From JAPXRI01 sp033813635 (lineage in GTDB: Bacteria; Bacillota; Clostridia; Oscillospirales; QAMX01), in assembly GCA_033813635.1 (NCBI GenBank), contig JAPXRI010000015.1, forward strand, positions 1 through 52,026: a stretch of 52,026 nucleotides of DNA. Reading direction: 5' to 3'. The notes beneath the pieces are model-generated. The model worked only from the letters and a program-made list of their open reading frames with translations. It did not search any database and was not told where the DNA came from. The translations under genes were made by a program, and so were the position numbers. This document shows positions 25,020 through 34,454 of the stretch, piece after piece; the first letter of the stretch is position 1; each line of letters begins with the position of its first letter.

Positions 25020-26240
25020 ATGCAGATCATCAACGGCGGTGTGACCGCGCCGCAGGGATTTCTGGCAAACGGCATCCACTGCGGAATCAGAAAAAACAAA
25101 TCGAAAAAAGACCTGTCGCTTATTATGAGCGACTGCCGCGCCAGCGCGGCCTGTGTATACACGCAAAATCTCGTCAAGGGCGCCCCGATCGCGGTGACGA
25201 AGCGCCATGTCGCCGACGGGTACGCCCAGGCGATCATCTGCAACAGCGGCAACGCCAACACCTGCAACGCAAACGGCGTCGAAATCGCCGAAAAGATGTG
25301 CGCGCTGGTGGCAGAGCACACCGGGATAAGCGCGGACGATGTGGTTGTCGCGTCCACGGGGGTTATCGGGCAGCCGCTCTCTATAGAGCCGATTGCGGCC
25401 GGCATGGCCGAGCTGGTCTCGGGTCTCGGCAGCGACGAGGCGCACTGCAACTCAGCAGCCGAGGCGATTATGACAACTGATACAAGGCTTAAGGAGATCG
25501 CCGTCAGCTTTACCGCGGGCGGCAGGACCTGCAGGCTCGGAGGCATAGCCAAGGGTTCGGGCATGATCCACCCGAACATGGCGACGATGCTGGTGTTTAT
25601 CACGACAGACGCCGCCATTTCCCCCGCAATGCTACAAAAAGCGCTGTCCGAGGACGTCAAATACACGTTCAACATGATCAGCATCGACGGCGACACCTCG
25701 ACGAACGATATGGTGAGCGTGCTCGCGAACGGGAAAGCCGGAAACGAGGCGATCGAAAGCGAGGGACCGGACTTCGACGCCTTCGCGGCTGCGCTGCGGA
25801 CGGTGACGACGCACCTGTGCCGGGCGATCGCGAAGGACGGCGAGGGCGCGACAAAGCTTCTTGAGTGCGCGGTCAGGCACGCGAAAACAGCGTCGGCCGC
25901 GCGCGCAGCCGCGAAGGCCGTGATCTCCTCGAGCCTGTTCAAGGCCGCGATGTTCGGCTCGGACGCCAACTGGGGCAGGGTGCTCTGCGCGATAGGCTAC
26001 TGCGGCGAGGATATCGACGTGTCGAAGATAGACATGTCGTTTCTGTCCTCTGCCGGATCGGTCAACGTCTGCAGGGGCGGAGCCGGCGTCCCCTTCTCTG
26101 AGGAGGCCGCCAAAAAGATTCTCTCCCGGGACGAGATCATCGTCGACATCGATTTCAACGACGGCGACGCCGGGGCGGTCGCCTGGGGCTGCGACCTGAC
26201 CTACGACTACGTGAAAATAAACGGGGATTACAGGACCTGA
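25020..26240 (+). CDS. argJ: Glutamate N-acetyltransferase / amino-acid acetyltransferase
   Basis: Transfers the acetyl group from N-acetylornithine to glutamate, recycling the acetyl donor, and may also acetylate glutamate from acetyl-CoA. The 406-residue precursor contains the self-cleavage site GSGMIHPNMATML, where Thr becomes the nucleophile of the beta chain, plus ICNSGNANTCN and SDANWGRV. No separate argA is present, and the N-terminal region is full length, so the bifunctional form is possible. TAAGGAGAG precedes ATG 25020. argB follows after 17 bases. Confidence 0.96.
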   Translation: MQIINGGVTAPQGFLANGIHCGIRKNKSKKDLSLIMSDCRASAACVYTQNLVKGAPIAVTKRHVADGYAQAIICNSGNANTCNANGVEIAEKMCALVAEHTGISADDVVVASTGVIGQPLSIEPIAAGMAELVSGLGSDEAHCNSAAEAIMTTDTRLKEIAVSFTAGGRTCRLGGIAKGSGMIHPNMATMLVFITTDAAISPAMLQKALSEDVKYTFNMISIDGDTSTNDMVSVLANGKAGNEAIESEGPDFDAFAAALRTVTTHLCRAIAKDGEGATKLLECAVRHAKTASAARAAAKAVISSSLFKAAMFGSDANWGRVLCAIGYCGEDIDVSKIDMSFLSSAGSVNVCRGGAGVPFSEEAAKKILSRDEIIVDIDFNDGDAGAVAWGCDLTYDYVKINGDYRT

Positions 26241-26257
26241 TATAAGGAGAAATAGCA

Positions 26258-27109
26258 ATGATGCTATCGAATTCTCAGCGCGCGGAGGTATTGATACACG
26301 CGCTTCCGTATATCCAGCGGTATAACAACAAGATAATCGTCGTCAAGTACGGCGGCAACGCGATGATTAACGAGGACCTGAAGAGCGCGGTGATGGGCGA
26401 CATCGTGCTTTTGTCGCTGATTGGAATTAAGGTGGTGCTCGTGCACGGCGGCGGGCCGGAGATATCCGAGGCCCTGGAAAAAATGGGAAAAAAGACGGAG
26501 TTTGTCAACGGCCTGCGGGTGACCGACGGGGAGACCGCGGAGGTCGTCCAGATGGTGCTCGCAGGTAAAATCAACAAGAGCCTGGTCAACCTGATCGGCC
26601 ATACCGGTGGCCGGGCAATCGGCCTGTGCGGGCTGGACGGGCAGATGATCAAGGCAAAAACGCTCGACGAAAAGCTCGGCTTTGTCGGGGATATCACCGA
26701 AATCAACGCCGCGCCGATTCTCGACGTGCTCGACAAGGGCTACATCCCGGTCGTATCCACGATCGGCTGCGACGACGGCGGAAACGTCTACAACATCAAC
26801 GCCGACACCGCCGCGGCGCGCATCGCGGCCGAGCTAAAGGCCGAGAGCCTGATTAACATGACCGACATCGTCGGCATACTGCGGGATAAAAACGACCCCA
26901 GCTCGCTGATTACCCAGATCAACGTCTCGGAGGCCCCGCAGCTGATGCGGGAGGGCGTTATATCCGGCGGCATGATCCCGAAGGTCTCCTGCTGCATCGA
27001 GGCGATCAGAAGGGGCGTTAAAAAGGTGTTCATCATCGACGGGCGGATTCCCCACGCGATTCTGATCGAGGTTCTAACCGACGAGGGCATCGGGACGATG
27101 TTCTTTTAA
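26258..27109 (+). CDS. argB: Acetylglutamate kinase
   Basis: Phosphorylates N-acetylglutamate. The 283-residue amino-acid-kinase-fold protein shows VVKYGGNAM (ATP), LVHGGGPEIS (acetylglutamate loop), NGLRVTD, NINADTAAARIA and MTDIVGILRDK. The N-terminal helix (SNSQRAEVLIHALPYIQRY) is of the kind found in arginine-inhibited hexameric ArgB, so feedback inhibition is likely (inference). TAAGGAGAAA precedes the ATG. It sits in the middle of the arg operon. Confidence 0.97.
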   Translation: MMLSNSQRAEVLIHALPYIQRYNNKIIVVKYGGNAMINEDLKSAVMGDIVLLSLIGIKVVLVHGGGPEISEALEKMGKKTEFVNGLRVTDGETAEVVQMVLAGKINKSLVNLIGHTGGRAIGLCGLDGQMIKAKTLDEKLGFVGDITEINAAPILDVLDKGYIPVVSTIGCDDGGNVYNINADTAAARIAAELKAESLINMTDIVGILRDKNDPSSLITQINVSEAPQLMREGVISGGMIPKVSCCIEAIRRGVKKVFIIDGRIPHAILIEVLTDEGIGTMFF

Positions 27110-27151
27110 AACCGCCGCGGGCTTTTCTGAGCCCGGATAAGGAGAAATGAT

Positions 27152-28318
27152 ATGGATATTAGGGAAATAGATAAAAAATATGTGGCGAATACATACTCTC
27201 GCTTTGACATAGAGATTACGGGCGGCTCTGGTTCGCTCCTGACGGGCTCGGACGGAAAAACCTATATCGACATGGGCAGCGGAATCGCGGTAAACAGCTT
27301 CGGCGTCAACGACTCCGTCTGGAAAAACGCCGTTGTAGCCCAGCTGAACGAGGTCCAGCACACTTCGAACTACTATTACACCGCGCCGTGCGCGCTGCTG
27401 GCGCGAAAGCTCTGCGAGCTCACGGGATTTTCAAAGGTGTTTTTCTCGAACTCGGGCGCGGAGGCGAACGAGTGCGCGATCAAAGCCGCGCGCAAATACT
27501 CGCACGACAAATACGGCGGCGGACGGTATACCATCGTCACGCTTGAGAACAGCTTCCACGGCAGGACAATCACGACGCTTTCGGCGACCGGGCAGGACAG
27601 TTTCCACACCCATTTCATGCCGTTTACCGAGGGCTTCGCCTATGCCAAGCAAAACGACATCGAAAGCGTCTCGGCGCTTATCTCGGCCGGCGGGGTCTGC
27701 GCGGTTATGCTCGAGACGATACAGGGCGAGGGCGGCGTCGTAAACATGGAAAAAGACTTCCTCGAGGCGGTCGCGAAGCTCTGCGGGGAAAAGGACGTTT
27801 TGCTGATTATAGACGAGGTCCAGACCGGAAACGGGAGGACGGGAAAGCTCTACTCCTATATGCACTATGACCTGAAGCCCGATATCGTAACCACGGCCAA
27901 GGGTCTCGGCGGCGGACTGCCGATCGGAGCGACGCTGTTTTCGGAGAAGACCGCCGGCGTTTTAACCGCCGGCCAGCACGGCTCAACCTTCGGGGGCAAT
28001 CCCGTCGCCGCGGCCGGGGCGCTGAGCATCGTCTCCCGGCTTGACAAGGCGCTGCTCGCCGAGGTGGCAAAAAAGGGCGGATACATCCGCTCGGAGCTTG
28101 AGGGGGCGCCCGGAGTTAAAAGCGTCTCCGGCCTCGGGCTGATAGTCGGGGTCGAGACCGAAAAGCCCGCGAAGGACGTGGTGCTCGCGCTCCAGAAAAG
28201 GGGCGTGTTGGCGCTGACCGCGAAAAACAATGTGAGGCTGCTGCCGGCGCTGAACATCCCCTGGGAGCTTCTGAAAAAAGCGCTGAGCGAGCTTAAAGCG
28301 GCGGCAAAGCCGGAATAA
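27152..28318 (+). CDS. argD: Acetylornithine aminotransferase
   Basis: PLP enzyme converting N-acetylglutamate semialdehyde to N-acetylornithine. The 388-residue protein has NSGAEANECAIKAARKY, the ETIQGEGGV block, IIDEVQTGNGRTGK and the PLP lysine in TTAKGLGGGLPIGA. Members of this family can also serve in lysine synthesis (N-succinyl-DAP aminotransferase), which is of interest given the DapF domain at the end of the same operon. AAGGAGAAA precedes ATG 27152. Confidence 0.96.
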   Translation: MDIREIDKKYVANTYSRFDIEITGGSGSLLTGSDGKTYIDMGSGIAVNSFGVNDSVWKNAVVAQLNEVQHTSNYYYTAPCALLARKLCELTGFSKVFFSNSGAEANECAIKAARKYSHDKYGGGRYTIVTLENSFHGRTITTLSATGQDSFHTHFMPFTEGFAYAKQNDIESVSALISAGGVCAVMLETIQGEGGVVNMEKDFLEAVAKLCGEKDVLLIIDEVQTGNGRTGKLYSYMHYDLKPDIVTTAKGLGGGLPIGATLFSEKTAGVLTAGQHGSTFGGNPVAAAGALSIVSRLDKALLAEVAKKGGYIRSELEGAPGVKSVSGLGLIVGVETEKPAKDVVLALQKRGVLALTAKNNVRLLPALNIPWELLKKALSELKAAAKPE

Positions 28319-28337
28319 GGAGAAAGGAAGCGAGCAG

Positions 28338-29240
28338 ATGAAGCATCTATTAAAGCTCTCCGACCTGACATGGGAGGAAATCACCGATATTTTGAACCTC
28401 GCCGACCAGCTGAAGTACGAAAAGAAAAACAACATCGAAAACAAGCCGCTCCGGGGGAAGACCCTCGGCATGATCTTCCGGAAATCGTCGACGCGGACAC
28501 GGGTATCGTTCGAGGTCGGCATGTACGAGCTCGGCGGCTACGCGCTGTTTTTAAGCGCTCAGGACCTTCAGATCGGCCGGGGGGAGGACGTGAGGGACAC
28601 CGCGAGAGTGCTTTCGCGCTATCTCGACGGCATCATGATCCGTACGTTTGAGCAGAGCGAGGTGGAGCAGCTGGCAAAATACGGGACGATCCCGGTAATC
28701 AATGGCCTGACCGATTACGCCCACCCCTGCCAGGTGCTCGCCGACCTGATGACGATAAGGGAGTACAAAGGGAGCTTCAAAGGCCTGAAGCTCTGCTTTA
28801 TCGGCGACGGTAACAACATGGCGAACTCGCTGACCGTCGGTGGCATCAAAGCCGGAATGAAGGTGTCGATCGCCTGCCCGAAGGCCTACGCGCCCGACGT
28901 GGAGATCGTCAAATGGGCGCACGGTACCGGCATGTTCGAGCTTACGGAGTCCGTGGCGGACGCCGCGAAGGACGCCGACGTGCTGTACACCGATGTCTGG
29001 GCGTCGATGGGCCAGGAGGGCGAGGCGGAGCAGAGAAAAAAGGCGTTCGCGGGCTACCAGATCAACTCAGGCGTGATGGCTGCGGCGAAAAAAGACGCGA
29101 TCGTCCTCCACTGCCTGCCGGCGCACAAGGGCGAGGAGATCACCGAAGAGGTTTTCGAGGCGCACGCCGGAGAAATTTTCGATCAGGCGGAGAACAGGCT
29201 CCACGCCCAGAAGGCGGTGCTTGTAAAGCTGCTCGGCTGA
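28338..29240 (+). CDS. argF: Ornithine carbamoyltransferase
   Basis: Makes citrulline from ornithine and carbamoyl phosphate. The 300-residue protein carries the carbamoyl-phosphate motif SSTRTRVSFE, DYAHPCQ and the ornithine motif HCLPAHKGEEI in order, with normal family length. Its substrate carbamoyl phosphate is supplied by the carA and carB genes that follow, so channelling is plausible. AAGGAGAAAGG precedes the ATG by about 10 bases. Confidence 0.97.
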   Translation: MKHLLKLSDLTWEEITDILNLADQLKYEKKNNIENKPLRGKTLGMIFRKSSTRTRVSFEVGMYELGGYALFLSAQDLQIGRGEDVRDTARVLSRYLDGIMIRTFEQSEVEQLAKYGTIPVINGLTDYAHPCQVLADLMTIREYKGSFKGLKLCFIGDGNNMANSLTVGGIKAGMKVSIACPKAYAPDVEIVKWAHGTGMFELTESVADAAKDADVLYTDVWASMGQEGEAEQRKKAFAGYQINSGVMAAAKKDAIVLHCLPAHKGEEITEEVFEAHAGEIFDQAENRLHAQKAVLVKLLG

Positions 29241-29269
29241 AATCCGCCCGTGTATATAAAGGATAACCT

Positions 29270-30337
29270 ATGAAAGCATATATTGTTTTGGAAAACGGAG
29301 ACATATTCGAGGGCGAGCGCTTCGGCGCGCCCGGTGATGCGACCGGCGAGCTTGTGTTTACTACGGGCATGGGCGGCTATATCGAGACTCTGACCGATCC
29401 CAGCTACTACGGCCATATAATCATGCAGACCTTCCCCGAGATCGGCAACTACGGCGTCATCGGGGAGGACTTCGAGTCCGGCGGCTGCGCGGCGAAGGCC
29501 TACGTTGTGTCCGAAATATGCGGCCATCCGTTGAACTTCCGCGCGGAGACGACGGTGGACGAGTTTTTAAAGTCCGAGGGTGTCCCCGGCGTTTTCGGAG
29601 TGGACACCCGCGGCCTGACCCGGATTATCCGGGAAAACGGAGTGATGAACGCGAAAATCACGTCGGACCCGGATAAGGTCGATCTTTCGGAGATCAGAGC
29701 CTATAGGATCATGGGTGCGGTCGCAGCGGTCAGCGCGAAGGCAGAGACTGTGCTCCCGGCCGCTGCGGAAAAAAAGTACGCCGTCGCCCTGCTGGACTAC
29801 GGCGCGAAACGCAACATCGTCCGGGAGCTGCAAAAGCGCGGCTGCGAGGTTACGGTTCTGCCCTGCGGCACGCCGGCCGGGCGGATTCTCTCGGGGGGCT
29901 TCGACGGCTTGATGCTCTCGAACGGCCCCGGGGATCCGGCGGACAACGTGCGCTGCGTCAAAGAGCTCAAGTACCTTCTCGGAAAGCTGCCGATCTTCGG
30001 GATATGCCTGGGGCATCAGCTTCTCGCTCTGGCCGCGGGCGGAAGGACCGAAAAGCTCAAATACGGGCACAGGGGCGTCAACCAGCCGGTCAGAGAGCTG
30101 GAGACCGGCAGGGTCTACATTACGAGCCAGAACCACGGCTACACGGTGGTGCCCGACGGGCTCGAGGCCGCGGGGGGGCGCGTAAGCTATGTCAACGCCA
30201 ACGACGGCACCGTCGAGGGCGTTGATTATCCCGGCAGCAACGCGTTTTCGGTGCAGTTCCACCCGGAGGGCTGCTCCGGGCCGAAGGACAGCGAACACCT
30301 GTTTGATAAATTCATCGGACGGATGCGTGCAAAATAA
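29270..30337 (+). CDS. carA: Carbamoyl-phosphate synthase small subunit
   Basis: Glutamine-hydrolysing subunit that feeds ammonia to CarB. The 355-residue protein has the CPSase small-chain N-domain (YIVLENGDIFEGERFG, then GYIETLTDPSYYG) and a class I glutamine amidotransferase domain with nucleophile Cys in FGICLGHQLL and the His/Glu pair in VQFHPEGCSGP. AAGGATAA sits about 6 bases before ATG 29270. carB begins 14 bases after its stop. Confidence 0.97.
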   Translation: MKAYIVLENGDIFEGERFGAPGDATGELVFTTGMGGYIETLTDPSYYGHIIMQTFPEIGNYGVIGEDFESGGCAAKAYVVSEICGHPLNFRAETTVDEFLKSEGVPGVFGVDTRGLTRIIRENGVMNAKITSDPDKVDLSEIRAYRIMGAVAAVSAKAETVLPAAAEKKYAVALLDYGAKRNIVRELQKRGCEVTVLPCGTPAGRILSGGFDGLMLSNGPGDPADNVRCVKELKYLLGKLPIFGICLGHQLLALAAGGRTEKLKYGHRGVNQPVRELETGRVYITSQNHGYTVVPDGLEAAGGRVSYVNANDGTVEGVDYPGSNAFSVQFHPEGCSGPKDSEHLFDKFIGRMRAK

Positions 30338-30350
30338 GGAAGGACGAGAC

Positions 30351-33300
30351 ATGCCTCTGAACACTGAGATTAAAAAGGTCATGGTCATCGGCTCCGGGCC
30401 GATCGTGATCGGCCAGGCGGCCGAGTTCGACTACGCCGGCGCGCAGGCCTGCCGGGTTCTGAAAAAGGCGGGGCTGGACGTGGTGCTGGTGAACTCCAAC
30501 CCGGCGACGATTATGACGGATAAGGCGCTGGCGGACGAGATCTACCTTGAGCCGCTGACCGAGGAGACTGTAAAAAGAATAATAGAAAAGGAGCGGCCGG
30601 ACAGCCTGCTCGCCTCCCTCGGCGGCCAGACCGGGCTTACGCTGGCGATGCAGCTCTCGCGCGAAGGTTTTCTTGAAAAAGCGGGCGTCAGGCTTTTGGG
30701 CACGGACGCGTCGGCGATAGACAAGGCCGAGGACAGGGAGCTTTTCCGCGAGACGATGATTAAAATCGGACAGCCGGTGATTCCGTCGGCGGTAACCTCC
30801 GACGTCGAGGGCGCGCTGAAGATCGCCGACGAGATAGGCTACCCGGTGATCATCCGCCCGGCGTTCACGCTCGGCGGAGCGGGCGGGGGCGTCGCCGAGA
30901 ATCCGGAGAAGCTCAGGCTCATCGCGAAAAACGGGCTGATGCTGTCGCCGATTACCCAAGTCCTCGTGGAGAGGTATATATACGGCTGGAAAGAGATCGA
31001 GTTCGAGGTAATGCGGGACCATGCCGGCAACGTGATTGCGGTCTGCAGCATGGAGAACTTCGACCCGGTGGGCGTGCATACCGGCGACTCGATCGTCGTC
31101 GCCCCGGCGATGACGCTTTCAAACAGAGAATTCCAGATGCTCCGCACCGCGGCGCTGGATATCATCACCGAGCTCGGCATCGAGGGCGGCTGCAACGTGC
31201 AGTTCGCGCTGAACCCGGATAGCTTCGAGTACGCCGTGATTGAGGTCAACCCCCGCGTCTCGCGCTCGTCGGCGCTGGCCAGCAAGGCGACGGGCTACCC
31301 GATCGCCAAGGTCACTACGAAAATCGCGCTCGGCTACACGCTGGACGAGATCGTAAACGAGGTGACCGGCAAGACCTGCGCCTGCTTCGAGCCGGCGCTG
31401 GACTATGTGGTCGTCAAGCTGCCGAAATGGCCGTTCGACAAGTTCCAGAACGCGAGCCACACCCTCGGCACGCAGATGAAGGCTACCGGAGAGGTGATGG
31501 CGATCGCGCCCTGCTTCGAGGCGGCGCTGATGAAAGCCGTCAGAGGGGCCGAGCTGTCGCTCGATACACTCGGGGGCAAAAAGCACGAAGACGGGGAGGA
31601 TGTCGTCGCGCGCCTTTCAAACGTCGACGACGCGCGCCTTTTCACGGTTTTCGAGGCGATCAGAAGCGGCGTTCCGATCGATGAGATTTACAATATCACA
31701 AAAATCGACCGCTGGTTTTTATTCAAGCTCGCAAATCTTGTGGATTACGAAAACGAGCTTTCCGCAAGCGGAGTGACCGACGAGCTCTATAAAAAAGGAA
31801 AGCGCCTCGGCTACACCGACTCCGCGATCTCGAGGATCGGCCGCGGTCCGGTCAGCTCTCCAGCAGACGCGGTCTACCGGATGGTCGACACCTGCGGAGC
31901 GGAGTTTGCCGCCGAGACACCCTATTTTTACTCCGCGTTTTCGGGCGAGTGCGAGGCGGCCCCACTTGCGCGAAACGGGAACAAAAAAATCGTCGTCCTC
32001 GGCTCGGGGCCGATACGGATCGGCCAGGGCATCGAGTTTGACTACTCGTCGGTCCACTGCGTGTGGGCGCTTAAGAAGCTGGGCTACGAGGTTGTAATCA
32101 TCAACAACAACCCGGAGACCGTCTCCACGGACTTCGACACCGCCGACAGGCTCTACTTTGAACCGCTGACCGAGGAAGACGTCTACAACGTGATCAAAGT
32201 CGAAAAGCCGCTGGGCGTCGTCGTTGCCTTCGGCGGACAGACGGCGATCAAGCTGACAAAGTTTCTGGATAGGATGGGCGTCACAATCCTCGGCACCTCC
32301 GCCGAGAGCATCGATATCGCGGAGGACCGGGGCAGGTTTGACGCGCTTTTGGAAAAGTTTTCGATCAAGCGTCCAAAGGGCATGACGGCAATGACAAGGG
32401 ACGATGCGCTCGCGGCCGCGGAGACGCTCGGCTACCCGGTGCTCCTGCGCCCGTCCTACGTGATCGGCGGACAGAACATGACGATTGCGTACACGGAAAG
32501 CGACGTTTCGCGCTATATGGACATTATCCTCTCCGGAAAAATCGAAAACCCTGTTCTGATAGACAAATACCTGATGGGCACGGAGCTTGAGGTGGACGCG
32601 ATCTCCGACGGGGAGGACGTGCTTATCCCCGGGGTGATGGAGCATATCGAGCGCACCGGAGTCCACAGCGGCGACTCCATCGCGGTCTACCCCCAATTCA
32701 ACATCAGCGACAAGCTGCTGGCCGACGTCACCGACTGCTCGGTCAAGCTGGCCCTCTCCCTGAACACCCGGGGAATCATCAACATACAGTACCTGATTTA
32801 CCAAAACGAGCTCTACGTAATCGAGGTCAACCCCCGCGCCTCCCGCACGGTTCCGTACATAAGCAAGGTAACCGGCGTGCCAATGGTGGACATCGCGGCG
32901 CGGGTAATGGTTGGCGAAAAGCTGAAAGACCAGGGCTACGGTACTGGACTCTACCGGCAGCCGCCCTACGTCGCGGTCAAAGTGCCGGTCTTCTCTTTTG
33001 AAAAGCTCAGCGATGTCAACTCCGCGCTGAGCCCGGAGATGAAGTCCACCGGGGAGGTGCTCGGCATCGGAAAAACGCTGGAGGAGGCGCTCTATAAGGG
33101 CCTCGTCTCGGCGGGCTTCAGGATTCAAAACGCCGCGCCGGACAGGCAGAGCGGCGTTCTGATCAGTGTAAGCCGGGTGGATAAATTCGAAATCGTCGGC
33201 CTCGCTAAAAAATTCGACGACCTTGGGTTCAAAATATACGCCACCGCCGGCACCGCCAAAGAGATCTCCAGCATCGGCATCGAGGTGGAGATTGTCGAAA

Positions 33301-34388
33301 AGCTGCGGAACGGCGGCGCGCTGGCGGACCTGCTGGAGAGCGGGAAGATCAGCTACATCGTCTACACCGCGGAAAACGAAAAGGTCTGCGTAGACGACTT
33401 TATCGCGCTCCACAGGCGGGCGCTGCGGCTCGGAATCGCGTGCCTGACCTCCCTCGACACCGCGAACGCGCTGGCGGACATCATCGCGAGCCGCTACAAC
33501 CTGCAAAACACAGAGCTTGTGGATTTAAACCATATGCGCAGGGAACGGCTGAAGCTGAATTTCTCAAAGATGGAGGGTTCGGCCAACGACTATATCTATT
33601 TCGAGAACTTCGACGGCAAAATCACCTGCCCGGAATCGCTCTCGATTGCGTTCTGTGACAGGCACCGCGGGATCGGCGGGGACGGGCTCGTGCTGATCGA
33701 GAGCTCGAAGGTCGCCGACGCGAAAATGCGTATTTTCAACAAGGATGGCAGCGAGGGCAAAATGGCCGGCAACAGCATACGCTGCGTCGGCAAATACCTC
33801 TACGACAAGGGAATCGTCAAAAAGGAAAACATGAGCATCGAGACGGCGAGCGGGGTAAAGGAGCTGACACTTTACACCTTCAACGGCAAGGCTGGTTCGG
33901 TCCGCGTCAATATGGGCCGGGCGGAGCTTGACCCGAAGAAAATTCCGGTGCGGATCGATAAGGACAGGGTCGTGGGGGAGACGGTGGTCATCGGCGGGCG
34001 CGCCTATGACATCACCTGCGTCTGCGTCGGCAACCCCCACTGCGTCGTGTTCTGCCCAAAGGTGGACGACGTCGATATCGAGCGCGTCGGCCCGCTGTTT
34101 GAAAACGACAGGCTTTTCCCGGACAGGGTGAACACCGAGTTTGTCCGGGTCGTCAACCGCAAGATGCTTAAAATGCGGGTCTGGGAGCGCGGAAATGGCG
34201 AGACGCTGGCCTGCGGCACCGGCGCCTGCGCCGCGGCGGTCGCGGCGGTGGAGAACGGCTTCTGCGACAAAAACGCCGATATCACCGTTAAGGTCCGCGG
34301 CGGCGACCTGGTGGTCAATTATACGGACGACGCGGTGTTCCTGACCGGCAGCGCCAGGTTGATCTGCGAGGGCGTTGTCGAATACTAA
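30351..34388 (+). CDS. carB-dapF: CarB-DapF fusion: carbamoyl-phosphate synthase large subunit joined to diaminopimelate epimerase
   Basis: One uninterrupted 1345-codon frame. Residues 1-1061 are a complete CarB: first half (VIGSGPIVIGQAAEFDYAG, ATP-grasp), second half from about 544 (VLGSGPIRIGQGIEFDYSS) and the MGS-like allosteric domain from about 934. Residues 1062-1345 are a complete DapF, which interconverts LL- and meso-diaminopimelate for lysine and peptidoglycan. Its catalytic cysteines are Cys1145 (GNSIRCVG) and Cys1288 (ACGTGACAA), with NPHC, VNTEF and WERGNGET conserved. No stop, frameshift, or good ribosome site separates the parts; ATG 33534 at the junction lacks a GGAGG-type site within 15 bases. 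A GAAGGACGAG site supports ATG 30351. It is the last gene of the arg-car operon. Confidence 0.93.
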   Translation: MPLNTEIKKVMVIGSGPIVIGQAAEFDYAGAQACRVLKKAGLDVVLVNSNPATIMTDKALADEIYLEPLTEETVKRIIEKERPDSLLASLGGQTGLTLAMQLSREGFLEKAGVRLLGTDASAIDKAEDRELFRETMIKIGQPVIPSAVTSDVEGALKIADEIGYPVIIRPAFTLGGAGGGVAENPEKLRLIAKNGLMLSPITQVLVERYIYGWKEIEFEVMRDHAGNVIAVCSMENFDPVGVHTGDSIVVAPAMTLSNREFQMLRTAALDIITELGIEGGCNVQFALNPDSFEYAVIEVNPRVSRSSALASKATGYPIAKVTTKIALGYTLDEIVNEVTGKTCACFEPALDYVVVKLPKWPFDKFQNASHTLGTQMKATGEVMAIAPCFEAALMKAVRGAELSLDTLGGKKHEDGEDVVARLSNVDDARLFTVFEAIRSGVPIDEIYNITKIDRWFLFKLANLVDYENELSASGVTDELYKKGKRLGYTDSAISRIGRGPVSSPADAVYRMVDTCGAEFAAETPYFYSAFSGECEAAPLARNGNKKIVVLGSGPIRIGQGIEFDYSSVHCVWALKKLGYEVVIINNNPETVSTDFDTADRLYFEPLTEEDVYNVIKVEKPLGVVVAFGGQTAIKLTKFLDRMGVTILGTSAESIDIAEDRGRFDALLEKFSIKRPKGMTAMTRDDALAAAETLGYPVLLRPSYVIGGQNMTIAYTESDVSRYMDIILSGKIENPVLIDKYLMGTELEVDAISDGEDVLIPGVMEHIERTGVHSGDSIAVYPQFNISDKLLADVTDCSVKLALSLNTRGIINIQYLIYQNELYVIEVNPRASRTVPYISKVTGVPMVDIAARVMVGEKLKDQGYGTGLYRQPPYVAVKVPVFSFEKLSDVNSALSPEMKSTGEVLGIGKTLEEALYKGLVSAGFRIQNAAPDRQSGVLISVSRVDKFEIVGLAKKFDDLGFKIYATAGTAKEISSIGIEVEIVEKLRNGGALADLLESGKISYIVYTAENEKVCVDDFIALHRRALRLGIACLTSLDTANALADIIASRYNLQNTELVDLNHMRRERLKLNFSKMEGSANDYIYFENFDGKITCPESLSIAFCDRHRGIGGDGLVLIESSKVADAKMRIFNKDGSEGKMAGNSIRCVGKYLYDKGIVKKENMSIETASGVKELTLYTFNGKAGSVRVNMGRAELDPKKIPVRIDKDRVVGETVVIGGRAYDITCVCVGNPHCVVFCPKVDDVDIERVGPLFENDRLFPDRVNTEFVRVVNRKMLKMRVWERGNGETLACGTGACAAAVAAVENGFCDKNADITVKVRGGDLVVNYTDDAVFLTGSARLICEGVVEY

Positions 34389-34428
34389 AAAAACGGCGCG
34401 GAAAACGAACAAGGCGTTTTTCCGCGCC
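34387..34428 (-). terminator. Terminator for the minus-strand methyltransferase gene
   Basis: GGCGCGG...CCGCGCC stem (34395-34428) is followed on the minus strand by TTTTTTT (34393-34387). On the plus strand it lacks a T-run, so it may stop carB-dapF transcripts less well. Confidence 0.75.
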
Positions 34429-34454
34429 GATCTTATCTGCCTTGGATAATCTCC

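Noticed and set aside
31719..33506. A 595-codon open frame on the minus strand inside carB-dapF
   Set aside because: It is antisense to conserved CarB sequence, has no known domain, and no ribosome site supports it.
34395..34428. Bidirectional terminator for carB-dapF
   Set aside because: The stem could stall both directions, but only the minus strand has a T-run, so I assign it to the minus-strand gene.
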